In this document: positions 1 to 6,169 of the stretch, in pieces
Layout of the letters: each line of letters opens with the position of its first letter
Position numbering within the stretch: the stretch's first letter is position 1
DNA from: JBEVMS01 sp040508515
GTDB taxonomy: Bacteria > Pseudomonadota > Gammaproteobacteria > Xanthomonadales > Rhodanobacteraceae
Reading direction: 5' to 3'
Assembly (NCBI GenBank): GCA_040508515.1
Contig: JBEVMS010000157.1
Location: 1 to 17,302 of the forward strand
DNA: 17,302 nucleotides
Translations under genes and position numbers: made by a program
Notes under the pieces: generated by a model
Database searches by the model: none
The model's input: only the letters and a program-made list of their open reading frames with translations
Told to the model about the DNA's origin: nothing

Positions 1-429
1 CACGGCACCCTGATCGGCGAAGCGACCGCCGAGCGGATCAAGGTGGAAATCGGTTGCGCGTTTCCGCAGAGCGAGGTCAAGGAGATTCAGATCTCCGGCC
101 GCAATCTTGCCGAGGGCGTGCCGCGGATGTTTACGATCAACTCCAACGAGGTGCTGGAAGCCCTGCACGAGCCGCTGTCCGGCATCGTGGCGGCGGTCAA
201 GGCGGCGCTGGAGCAGACCCCGCCCGAGTTGTGCTCGGACGTCGCCGAGCGCGGCATCGTGCTGACCGGTGGTGGCGCCTTGCTGCGCGATCTGGATCGG
301 CTGATCTCGGAGGAAACCGGCCTCTATGTGCAGGTCGCCGACGAGCCGCTGACCTGTGTGGCGCGTGGCGGCGGCAAGGCGCTGGAGCTGATCGATCAGC
401 ACGGCAGCGACTTCTTCGCGCCCGAATAA
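1..429 (+). CDS. mreB: Rod-shape actin homologue MreB, C-terminal part
   Basis: The gene enters from the left edge in frame 1, so only about the last 142 residues are present; full-length MreB is about 347. MreB is a bacterial actin that polymerises under the inner membrane and guides the elongation machinery. The visible part opens with the typical GEATAERIK segment and later has LTGGGALLRDLDRLI, the glycine-rich phosphate/nucleotide-binding turn of the actin fold, followed by the conserved ADEPLTCVARGGGKALE end. The stop TAA lies 27 nt before mreC, in the usual mreBCD order. No truncation or frameshift is visible apart from the window edge. The identification is secure. Confidence 0.97.
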   Translation, partial: HGTLIGEATAERIKVEIGCAFPQSEVKEIQISGRNLAEGVPRMFTINSNEVLEALHEPLSGIVAAVKAALEQTPPELCSDVAERGIVLTGGGALLRDLDRLISEETGLYVQVADEPLTCVARGGGKALELIDQHGSDFFAPE

Positions 430-456
430 GCCTTGGCGCGGGAGTGCACCTAGCTT

Positions 457-1476
457 ATGGCCCTCTCGCGTGAGGAATCGTCGCCCCTGTTCGCCGGCAC
501 CGTCGCCGGCACCTTGCGGCTGATCTTCTATCTCGTGCTGGCCGCGGTGTTGATGGTGCTGGATCACCGCGACGGCTGGCTGCCCAACCTGCGTTATGCC
601 ACCTCGATGGTGATTGAGCCGATCTACCGGCTCGCCGGCGTGCCGAGCCAGAGCATGCGGGCACTCAGCGTTGCCTTCGCCGACCGGCAATTGCTGACCG
701 ACCAGAACCAACGCCTGCGCGAGGATCTGCTGCTGGCCAACGCCAAGCTCAACCGGATGGCCGCGGTCGCCGAACAGAACCAGCGCCTCAAAGAATTGCT
801 CGATACCCAGCGCAGCCTCGGCATCAACGTGCAACTGGCGCGCGTGCTTGGTGTGGACCTGGGCGCCTCGCGTTATCGCCTGATGATTAGCCTGGGCGCC
901 CGTGACGGGGTCAAGACCGGCCAGCCGGTGATCGATGCGCATGGCGTGATGGGGCAGGTGATCGACGCCTTGCCAACCACTGCGGTGGTGATGCTGATCA
1001 CCGACCCGGACCACGCGGTGCCGGTGACGATCGAGCGTACCGGCTTGCGTACGGTGGCCTACGGTTCGCGCGAAGGCGAACGGCTGAGCTTGCCGAGCAT
1101 TCCGGTGGCGGCCGACGTCAAGGTTGGCGACAAGCTGGTTACTTCCGGCCTTGGTGGACGTTTCCCGCCGGGTTTTCCGGTTGGCGAAATCACGGAGGTG
1201 GATTCGGGGGAGGGCATGTTCTTGAACGCCAGCGCACGTCCTGCCGCCGATCTGGAGCGCAGCGACAACGTGCTGTTGTTGCACGACATGGCCGAGCCGG
1301 ACGGTCCGCCCAACCCGATCACGCCGATGGGACCGCCGGTCGATCTGGCCCCGGCGGCGGCCGGCACTGCCACGGTTCCCGCCGCGGCAAGTCATGTGGC
1401 AGGCATCGCCAAGCCGCCCGCCAACACGGCGAGTAGCGCTGGCGTGGCGAGCGATGGCGCGGGGACGCCGCCATGA
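457..1476 (+). CDS. mreC: Rod-shape-determining protein MreC
   Basis: MreC is a bitopic inner-membrane protein that scaffolds the elongasome in the periplasm and activates PBP2/RodA. The 339-residue product has a short cytoplasmic N-terminus, one membrane segment at about residues 16-37, a coiled-coil-like stretch rich in Q, L, R and N at about 65-112, and then the MreC beta-barrel core (about 115-275, including LGVDLGASRYRLMISLG and TSGLGGRFPPGFPVG). From about residue 283 there is a Pro/Ala-rich, probably disordered tail that makes it longer than many homologues. A GGAG at 441-444 is a plausible but distant ribosome binding site. The stop overlaps the mreD start by 4 nt (ATGA), which implies translational coupling. 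Confidence 0.96.
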   Translation: MALSREESSPLFAGTVAGTLRLIFYLVLAAVLMVLDHRDGWLPNLRYATSMVIEPIYRLAGVPSQSMRALSVAFADRQLLTDQNQRLREDLLLANAKLNRMAAVAEQNQRLKELLDTQRSLGINVQLARVLGVDLGASRYRLMISLGARDGVKTGQPVIDAHGVMGQVIDALPTTAVVMLITDPDHAVPVTIERTGLRTVAYGSREGERLSLPSIPVAADVKVGDKLVTSGLGGRFPPGFPVGEITEVDSGEGMFLNASARPAADLERSDNVLLLHDMAEPDGPPNPITPMGPPVDLAPAAAGTATVPAAASHVAGIAKPPANTASSAGVASDGAGTPP

Positions 1477-1958
1477 ACCGCCAACGTCTGGGTCGGCTGT
1501 GGTTCGCCGCCACGCTGCTCTTCGCGCTGTTGTCGATGCTGATTCCGCTGCCGCTGCTGCTGCAGCCGCTCAAGCCGTATTGGCCGGCGTTGATCCTGCT
1601 CTACTGGGCGTTGGAGTCGGGCGACCGGGTTACCCTGGGGCTTGCCTTCACGGTGGGCCTGGGCGCCGATTTGCTTGATGGGGTGCTGCTGGGTGAGCAG
1701 GCGTTACGATTGACTGCACTGGTTTTCATCGCGCTGCGTTTCCGCTCGCGGCTGCGCTTTTTTCCGATGTGGCAGCAGACCCTGGCGGTGCTGGCGCTGC
1801 TGCTCAACGACCGCGTGTTGCTGTTGCTGGTGCGCGTGTTGGCCGGGGAATCGTTGCCGCCGGCCAGTTGGTGGCTGTCGCCGCTGGTCGGCGCGGCGTT
1901 GTGGCCGTTCCTGTTCCTGTTGATGGACGACCTGCGCGCGCGGCTGCGCATCGCCTGA
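1473..1958 (+). CDS. mreD: Rod-shape-determining membrane protein MreD
   Basis: The 161-residue product matches the usual MreD size (162 in E. coli) and is almost wholly hydrophobic, with about five membrane segments. Examples are the Leu-rich stretch at about residues 10-35 and the C-terminal WWLSPLVGAALWPFLFLLMDD, which matches the conserved MreD ending. MreD is an integral inner-membrane partner of MreC and the elongasome and has no known enzymatic activity. The start ATG overlaps the mreC stop, with GGGGA at 1461-1465 as a ribosome binding site 7 nt upstream. Its stop is 1 nt before mrdA. Sequence conservation in this family is low, so the call rests on size, hydrophobicity and position; together these are convincing. 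Confidence 0.94.
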   Translation: MNRQRLGRLWFAATLLFALLSMLIPLPLLLQPLKPYWPALILLYWALESGDRVTLGLAFTVGLGADLLDGVLLGEQALRLTALVFIALRFRSRLRFFPMWQQTLAVLALLLNDRVLLLLVRVLAGESLPPASWWLSPLVGAALWPFLFLLMDDLRARLRIA

Positions 1959-1959
1959 G

Positions 1960-3933
1960 ATGAGACGCTCGCCGCGCCGCCGCTCGATCAAGGATGCTCG
2001 TGGTGAAGGCGCGCTGTTCCGCCGGCGTGCGTTGGTGGGCTTTGCGCTGATCCTGCTGGGGCTGACCGCGCTGGTTGGACGGTTCGTATTTCTGCAGGTC
2101 ATGCACTACGACGACTTCGCGGCGCGCTCGCAGCAAAACCGCATCAAGCCGCGCGCGATTCCCCCGGCGCGCGGGCTGATCTACGACCGCAACGGCGTGC
2201 TGCTGGCCGATAACGTGCCCGCGTTCCGGCTCGAGGTGATACCCGAGCAGGTCAAGGACATGCCGGCGATGTTGAGCCAGCTCGGCGGCGTGGTGCCGCT
2301 GGACGCGGGCGATCTGGAGGCGTTCAAGAAACAGCTCAAGCAGAGCCGGCGCTACGAAAGCGTGCCGCTGAGGATGCATCTGTCCGAGGATGAGATCGCG
2401 CGTTTCGCGATCAACCAATGGCGTTTTCCCGGGGTCAGCGTGGTGCCGTACCTGACCCGGCGCTACCCGCTGGGCGAGTTGTTCGCGCATGTGGTGGGCT
2501 ACGTCGGGCGAATCGACCAGGACGACCTGGAGCGGCTCGATCCGGAGCGCTACAAGGGCACCACCCACGTCGGCCGCAGCGGCATCGAGCGCTCCTACGA
2601 GGACATGCTGCACGGCACGCCCGGCTACGAGCTGGTCGAAGTGAATGCCGATGGCCGCGTGCAGCGCACCTTGCAGACGCATCCGCCGATCCCCGGCAAA
2701 AACCTCTATCTGTCGCTGGACATGCGTCTGCAAAAGGCCGCCGAGGCCGCCTTCGATGGCCGGCCCGGCGCGGCGGTGGCGATCGACCCGCGTAACGGCC
2801 AGGTGCTGGCGATGGTCAGCGTGCCCAGTTTCGATCCCAACCTGTTCGTCAATGGGATCAGCGCGGCCGATTACCACATGCTCACGACCGACCCGGCCAA
2901 GCCGCTCTTGAACCGTGCGATCAAGGGCGTCTATCCGCCCGGTTCCACGGTCAAGCCGTTCCTGGCGCTGGGCGGCCTGGAATACGGCATCCGTCGGCCG
3001 GAAGACACGGTGCTGTCCACCGGCGAGTTCTGCCTGCCCGGGCAGAGCCGTTGCTACCGTGATGATGAGCGCGGTGGCAATGGCGTGGTCAACATGGTCA
3101 AGGCGATCGAGAAGTCGACCAACACTTACTTTTACAAGCTGGCGCTGGACATGGGCATCGACCGGCTGAGCGCCTGGATGAGTCGCTTCAGTTTCGGCGG
3201 TTCCACCGGCATCGATTTGCTGGGCGAGTCCGACGGCGTGCTGCCTTCGCGCGCTTGGAAGGCCAAACACAGTAAGTTCGGTTGGTTTCCGGGCGAAACG
3301 ATCATCGCCGGCATCGGCCAGGGCTACTGGGCGGTGACGCCGGTGCAACTGGCGCATGCTACCGCTACGCTGGCCGGACACGGCGTGCCGTATGCACCGC
3401 GGCTGGTAATGGCAACCCAGGCCGGCGTCGACGCGCAGCCCGTGCCGCTGCCCAACCCGCCGAGCGGGCCCAGTCTGATCCGCAAGCCCGCCGATTGGGG
3501 TGTGATCAACCAAGGCATGGAGGCGGTGGTCATCGGGGGGACCGGCAAGGGTTATTTCGACGGCTTGCCATTTCAGGTCGCGGGCAAGAGCGGCACCGCC
3601 GAGCGCTACTCGCGCACCAGCGACGCCTACGACACCAACAAGAACAGCGCCTACCTGGCGGCGCGCCACCGCGCCTGGTTCATCGCCTATGCGCCGACCG
3701 ACGATCCGCAAATCGCGGTGTCCGCGCTGCTGGAAGCGGGCGCCTGGGGGGGCAGCGCCGCCGGCCCGATCGACCGCAAAATCCTCGATGCCTGGCTGTT
3801 CGCCCACGGCGGGCACCTGGTGCCGGTGAATAAAACCAGCGCGGCGCGCAGTATCCCGGCGCCGGCCGCCTCCGCGCCGGTGGTAGAGGATGCGCCGGGC
3901 GATCCGGCCGCGCCACCCTCCGATCAGGACTGA
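1960..3933 (+). CDS. mrdA: Penicillin-binding protein 2 (elongation transpeptidase)
   Basis: PBP2 is the D,D-transpeptidase that cross-links new peptidoglycan along the side wall, working with RodA and MreC. The 657-residue protein has a cytoplasmic N-terminus rich in Arg, one membrane anchor at about residues 24-46, a pedestal/dimerisation region with the conserved IPPARGLIYDRNG at about 67-80, and then the transpeptidase domain. The three penicillin-binding motifs are present: S329-T-V-K332, S386-T-N388 and K543-S-G545, in expected order and spacing. It is a little longer than the E. coli enzyme (633) because of an Ala/Pro-rich C-terminal tail of about 40 residues. No strong Shine-Dalgarno is visible. 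The start is 1 nt after the mreD stop, so translation may be coupled. Confidence 0.97.
   Translation: MRRSPRRRSIKDARGEGALFRRRALVGFALILLGLTALVGRFVFLQVMHYDDFAARSQQNRIKPRAIPPARGLIYDRNGVLLADNVPAFRLEVIPEQVKDMPAMLSQLGGVVPLDAGDLEAFKKQLKQSRRYESVPLRMHLSEDEIARFAINQWRFPGVSVVPYLTRRYPLGELFAHVVGYVGRIDQDDLERLDPERYKGTTHVGRSGIERSYEDMLHGTPGYELVEVNADGRVQRTLQTHPPIPGKNLYLSLDMRLQKAAEAAFDGRPGAAVAIDPRNGQVLAMVSVPSFDPNLFVNGISAADYHMLTTDPAKPLLNRAIKGVYPPGSTVKPFLALGGLEYGIRRPEDTVLSTGEFCLPGQSRCYRDDERGGNGVVNMVKAIEKSTNTYFYKLALDMGIDRLSAWMSRFSFGGSTGIDLLGESDGVLPSRAWKAKHSKFGWFPGETIIAGIGQGYWAVTPVQLAHATATLAGHGVPYAPRLVMATQAGVDAQPVPLPNPPSGPSLIRKPADWGVINQGMEAVVIGGTGKGYFDGLPFQVAGKSGTAERYSRTSDAYDTNKNSAYLAARHRAWFIAYAPTDDPQIAVSALLEAGAWGGSAAGPIDRKILDAWLFAHGGHLVPVNKTSAARSIPAPAASAPVVEDAPGDPAAPPSDQD
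3926..3929 (+). promoter_or_regulatory. Ribosome binding site that sets the rodA start
   Basis: AGGA lies 8 nt before the ATG at 3938. An earlier in-frame ATG at 3890 would add 16 residues unlike RodA and overlap mrdA by 44 nt, so this site favours the downstream start. Confidence 0.65.
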
Positions 3934-3937
3934 CGCC

Positions 3938-5053
3938 ATGCTTGAAACCTTCCACGTGCGCTTGCGTCGTCTGCTCAGCCGTCTGCTGACGCGACCCCGC
4001 TTGGATCTTCCGTTGATTGGCGGCCTGGTGCTGCTGGCGGCGATTGGCCTGACCACGTTGTACAGCGCGGGCGACGGTAATCTGGGGTTGGTCGGTGGTC
4101 AGGCCGCGCGCTTCGTGATGGGCGGCGCGTTGCTGATGCTGATCTCGCGCATTCCGCCGAGCGTGCTGCGCAACTGGACGCCCTGGCTTTATGCCGGCAG
4201 CACGTTGTTGCTGGTCGTGGTGGCGGTGCTGGGCGAGGGGCGTGGCGCCTACCGATGGTTGAACTTGGGGGTGATGCGCTTTCAGCCGTCTGAACTTCTA
4301 AAACTCACGATGCCGATGATGGTCGCCTGGTACCTGCATCCGCGCCAACTGCCGCCGAGCTGGAAAGACATCGTGGTGGTCGGTGGCTTGATCGCGGTGC
4401 CCGCTGGCTTGATCGCCGAACAGCCCGACCTGGGTACGGCGGTGCTGGTGGCGGGCGCTGGCGCGTTCGCGCTGTTCCTGTCCGGCATGGCCTGGTGGCG
4501 CATCGGTGCATTGCTCGGCGCGGCTGCCGCTGCGGTGCCGGTGGGTTGGCATTTTCTGCACGAGTACCAACGCAACCGCATCCGCACCTTGCTCGATCCC
4601 GAATCCGATCCCCTGGGCAACGGCTGGCACATCATCCAATCGCAGATCGCAGTGGGCTCGGGCGGGGTGTTCGGCAAGGGCTTCGAAAAGGGCACCCAAT
4701 CGCGCCTGGAATTTCTCCCCGAGCACACCACCGATTTCATCTTCGCGGTGTTCTCCGAGGAGTTCGGTTTGGTTGGCGTGATCGGTCTGTTGGTGCTCTA
4801 CGCCTTCATCATCGGACGCTGTCTGTGGATCGCCATGGAAGCGCGCGAGACTTACTCACGCCTGCTCGCCGGGGCGATCGGCATGAGCTTTTTCGTCTAT
4901 GTGTTCGTCAACGGCGGAATGATCGCCGGCATGCTGCCGGTGGTCGGCGTGCCGCTGCCGCTGATCAGTTACGGCGGTACCTCGGCGGTATCGCTGCTGG
5001 TCGGCTTCGGCGTGCTGATGTCGATCCACGCCAATCGCAAAATGCACGACTAA
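3938..5053 (+). CDS. rodA: Peptidoglycan glycosyltransferase RodA
   Basis: RodA is the SEDS-family polymerase that builds glycan strands from lipid II in the inner membrane as a complex with PBP2. From the chosen start the product is 371 residues, essentially the E. coli length (370). It has about ten hydrophobic segments and clear SEDS signatures: GAYRWLNLG, FQPSELLKL, QPDLGTAVL, and LEFLPEHTTDFIFAVFSEEFG with the conserved catalytic-region Asp at residue 266, followed by GMLPVVGVPLPLISYGGTS. The gene begins 4 nt after mrdA and closes the rod operon. It is also known as mrdB. The 360-nt gap that follows and the change of gene type argue that the transcription unit ends here. Confidence 0.97.
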   Translation: MLETFHVRLRRLLSRLLTRPRLDLPLIGGLVLLAAIGLTTLYSAGDGNLGLVGGQAARFVMGGALLMLISRIPPSVLRNWTPWLYAGSTLLLVVVAVLGEGRGAYRWLNLGVMRFQPSELLKLTMPMMVAWYLHPRQLPPSWKDIVVVGGLIAVPAGLIAEQPDLGTAVLVAGAGAFALFLSGMAWWRIGALLGAAAAAVPVGWHFLHEYQRNRIRTLLDPESDPLGNGWHIIQSQIAVGSGGVFGKGFEKGTQSRLEFLPEHTTDFIFAVFSEEFGLVGVIGLLVLYAFIIGRCLWIAMEARETYSRLLAGAIGMSFFVYVFVNGGMIAGMLPVVGVPLPLISYGGTSAVSLLVGFGVLMSIHANRKMHD

Positions 5054-5066
5054 TGTTCGCCGTTGT

Positions 5067-5086
5067 CGGCGCAATAAATTGCGCCG
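5067..5086. terminator. Hairpin 13 nt after rodA, possible terminator or operator
   Basis: The perfect arms CGGCGCAAT and ATTGCGCCG flank AA; a stable form would be an 8-bp stem with a TAAA loop. Its place just after rodA suits a terminator, but no T-run follows, so it is not a canonical intrinsic terminator. It could equally be a dyad operator for the downstream operon. Confidence 0.35.
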
Positions 5087-5143
5087 TGGCACCCGATGTT
5101 TGCGCAACCAAATCTATCGAAAATTTCATGAGCGGCTTCATGA

Positions 5144-5166
5144 ATTCCCATTAACATAATGGGGAT
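5144..5166. promoter_or_regulatory. Inverted repeat, candidate operator
   Basis: The arms CCCATTA and TAATGGG (5147-5153 and 5157-5163) flank ACA, and the pairing extends to 10 bp per arm if one G-T pair is allowed. It sits in the most AT-rich part of the gap and includes CATAAT (5155-5160), one base off a sigma-70 -10 box, although no -35 partner is visible. An operator or promoter element for the dehydrogenase operon is likely but unproven. Confidence 0.3.
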
Positions 5167-5413
5167 GTCAATTTGTCGCGCTCATTGCTCTTGCTTCGTT
5201 GGGCCGGTTATGGGCGCGCTGGAGCGTGCCTGCCGGTGACGTAGTAACGCATCCGTTGCCGTAAAAGGCCGCCGATGCGCGAGGGTAGCTCCCCTCAGAG
5301 ACATGACCATCCATTGGATATCGCACACGGCCGACAGGGACGACGGCGAGCTCGGCTGCGCCTGAGGATCGATTGCGGGCGTGGAAGGTTTTCTCAAGTT
5401 AAAGACATAAGCA

Positions 5414-5419
5414 GTGGGG
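5414..5419 (+). promoter_or_regulatory. Ribosome binding site deciding the small-subunit start
   Basis: GTGGGG lies 6 nt before the ATG at 5426. The GTG inside it (5414) is itself an in-frame start candidate, but using the G-run as Shine-Dalgarno and the ATG as start is the better reading and keeps a normal Tat signal. Confidence 0.5.
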
Positions 5420-5425
5420 TTCGTC

Positions 5426-6169
5426 ATGTCTTCCAAGTTACCTTCACAATCGCGACGCGATTTCATCCGGCACACTATGGTGGTCGCTCCGGCGGTCGGA
5501 CTGCTCGGTCCTGGCGCGGCGCTGGCCGGTACGCCGCTGCCTGCGGCGAGCATGAGCCCGGCGACGGAACAGGCCGAGGCCGCCGGCAAGCCTTATCTGC
5601 CACGTTATTTCACCGCGCCGGAATGGGCCTTCGTGCAGGCGGCGGTGGATCGTCTGATTCCCAGCAACCAGGACGGCCCCGGCGCGCTGGAACTGGGTGT
5701 GCCCGAATTCCTCGATCGCGAGATGAATGCCGCCTACGGCCATGGCGGCTTTTGGTATATGCAAGGCCCGTTCGTGCCGGACTCGGCGCCGCAGTTTGGT
5801 TACCAGTTGCGCTTCACCCCGCGTGAGCTTTACCGCGTGGCGATCGCGGCGGTGGATAAGTGGTGCCAGAGCAACCACGGCAAGCCCTTCGCGCAGTTGG
5901 ATGGCGCTACGCAGGATGCCGTGCTGGGCATGCTGGAGAAAGGCAAGATCGCGCTGGAAGAATTGCCGGCGGCCACTTTCTTTTCGCACCTGCTGCAAAA
6001 CACCAAGGAAGGCTATCTGGCCGACCCGATGTACGGCGGCAATAAAAACATGGGTAGTTGGAAGATGATCGGATTTCCTGGCGCGCGGGCGGATTTCGCC
6101 GATTGGTCGGAACAGCCCGGCAAGGTGTACCCGCTCGGCGCGGTGTCGATCGAAGGAGAGCACGCATGA
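5426..6169 (+). CDS. Gluconate 2-dehydrogenase subunit 3 family protein (Tat-exported small subunit)
   Basis: The 247-residue product begins with a clear twin-arginine signal (S9-R10-R11-D12-F13-I14), a hydrophobic stretch and a likely cleavage after A32-L33-A34. The mature part matches the gluconate 2-dehydrogenase subunit 3 family (PF13618): APEWAFVQAAVDRLIPS, then GALELGVPEFLDREM and the C-terminal GGNKNMGSWKMIGFPGARADF. In known complexes of this type, such as gluconate, fructose and FAD-glucose dehydrogenases, the small subunit carries the folded, FAD-loaded catalytic subunit through the Tat pore and supports its assembly. It fits that role because the next gene has no export signal of its own. 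The stop overlaps the next start by 4 nt. The true substrate of the complex cannot be read from this subunit. Confidence 0.9.
   Translation: MSSKLPSQSRRDFIRHTMVVAPAVGLLGPGAALAGTPLPAASMSPATEQAEAAGKPYLPRYFTAPEWAFVQAAVDRLIPSNQDGPGALELGVPEFLDREMNAAYGHGGFWYMQGPFVPDSAPQFGYQLRFTPRELYRVAIAAVDKWCQSNHGKPFAQLDGATQDAVLGMLEKGKIALEELPAATFFSHLLQNTKEGYLADPMYGGNKNMGSWKMIGFPGARADFADWSEQPGKVYPLGAVSIEGEHA
6153..6160 (+). promoter_or_regulatory. Strong ribosome binding site of the flavoprotein gene
   Basis: AAGGAGAG lies 5 nt before the ATG at 6166. It rules out the upstream in-frame start at 6058, which would add 36 residues unlike the family in front of the FAD-binding fold. Confidence 0.75.

Larger units (their letters stand above)
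5054..5413 (+). other. 360-nt non-coding region between rodA and the dehydrogenase operon
   Basis: No credible gene lies here on either strand. The first 120 nt are noticeably richer in A and T than the rest of the window and contain two inverted repeats (5067-5086 and 5144-5166) and several TTGCGC or GCGCAA words. The remainder is GC-rich and featureless to the eye, ending with an AT-richer stretch (about 5388-5410) just before the ribosome binding site. I infer that it contains the end of the rod transcript and the promoter and operator of the dehydrogenase operon. I could not find a convincing paired -35/-10 promoter. Confidence 0.6.

Noticed and set aside
3890..3937. Upstream in-frame start for rodA
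   Set aside because: It would overlap mrdA by 44 nt and add residues unlike RodA; the ATG at 3938 has AGGA 8 nt upstream and gives the usual protein length.
1804..4056. 750-codon open frame on the - strand opposite mreD-mrdA
   Set aside because: It lies antisense to genes with complete PBP2 motifs, its translation is rich in R, H, G, Q and D with no recognisable domain, and such frames are common opposite GC-rich codon usage.
5155..5160. CATAAT as a sigma-70 -10 box
   Set aside because: No -35-like hexamer lies 16-18 nt upstream, so I do not call a promoter, only a candidate regulatory dyad.
5275..5826. 183-codon + frame starting in the rodA-dehydrogenase gap
   Set aside because: Most of it is an out-of-frame reading of the Tat small-subunit gene, and the product is Arg/Gly-rich without any family resemblance.
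6058..6165. Upstream in-frame start for the flavoprotein gene
   Set aside because: The added 36 residues are an out-of-frame reading of the small subunit; ATG 6166 has a strong AAGGAGAG site and an ATGA overlap.
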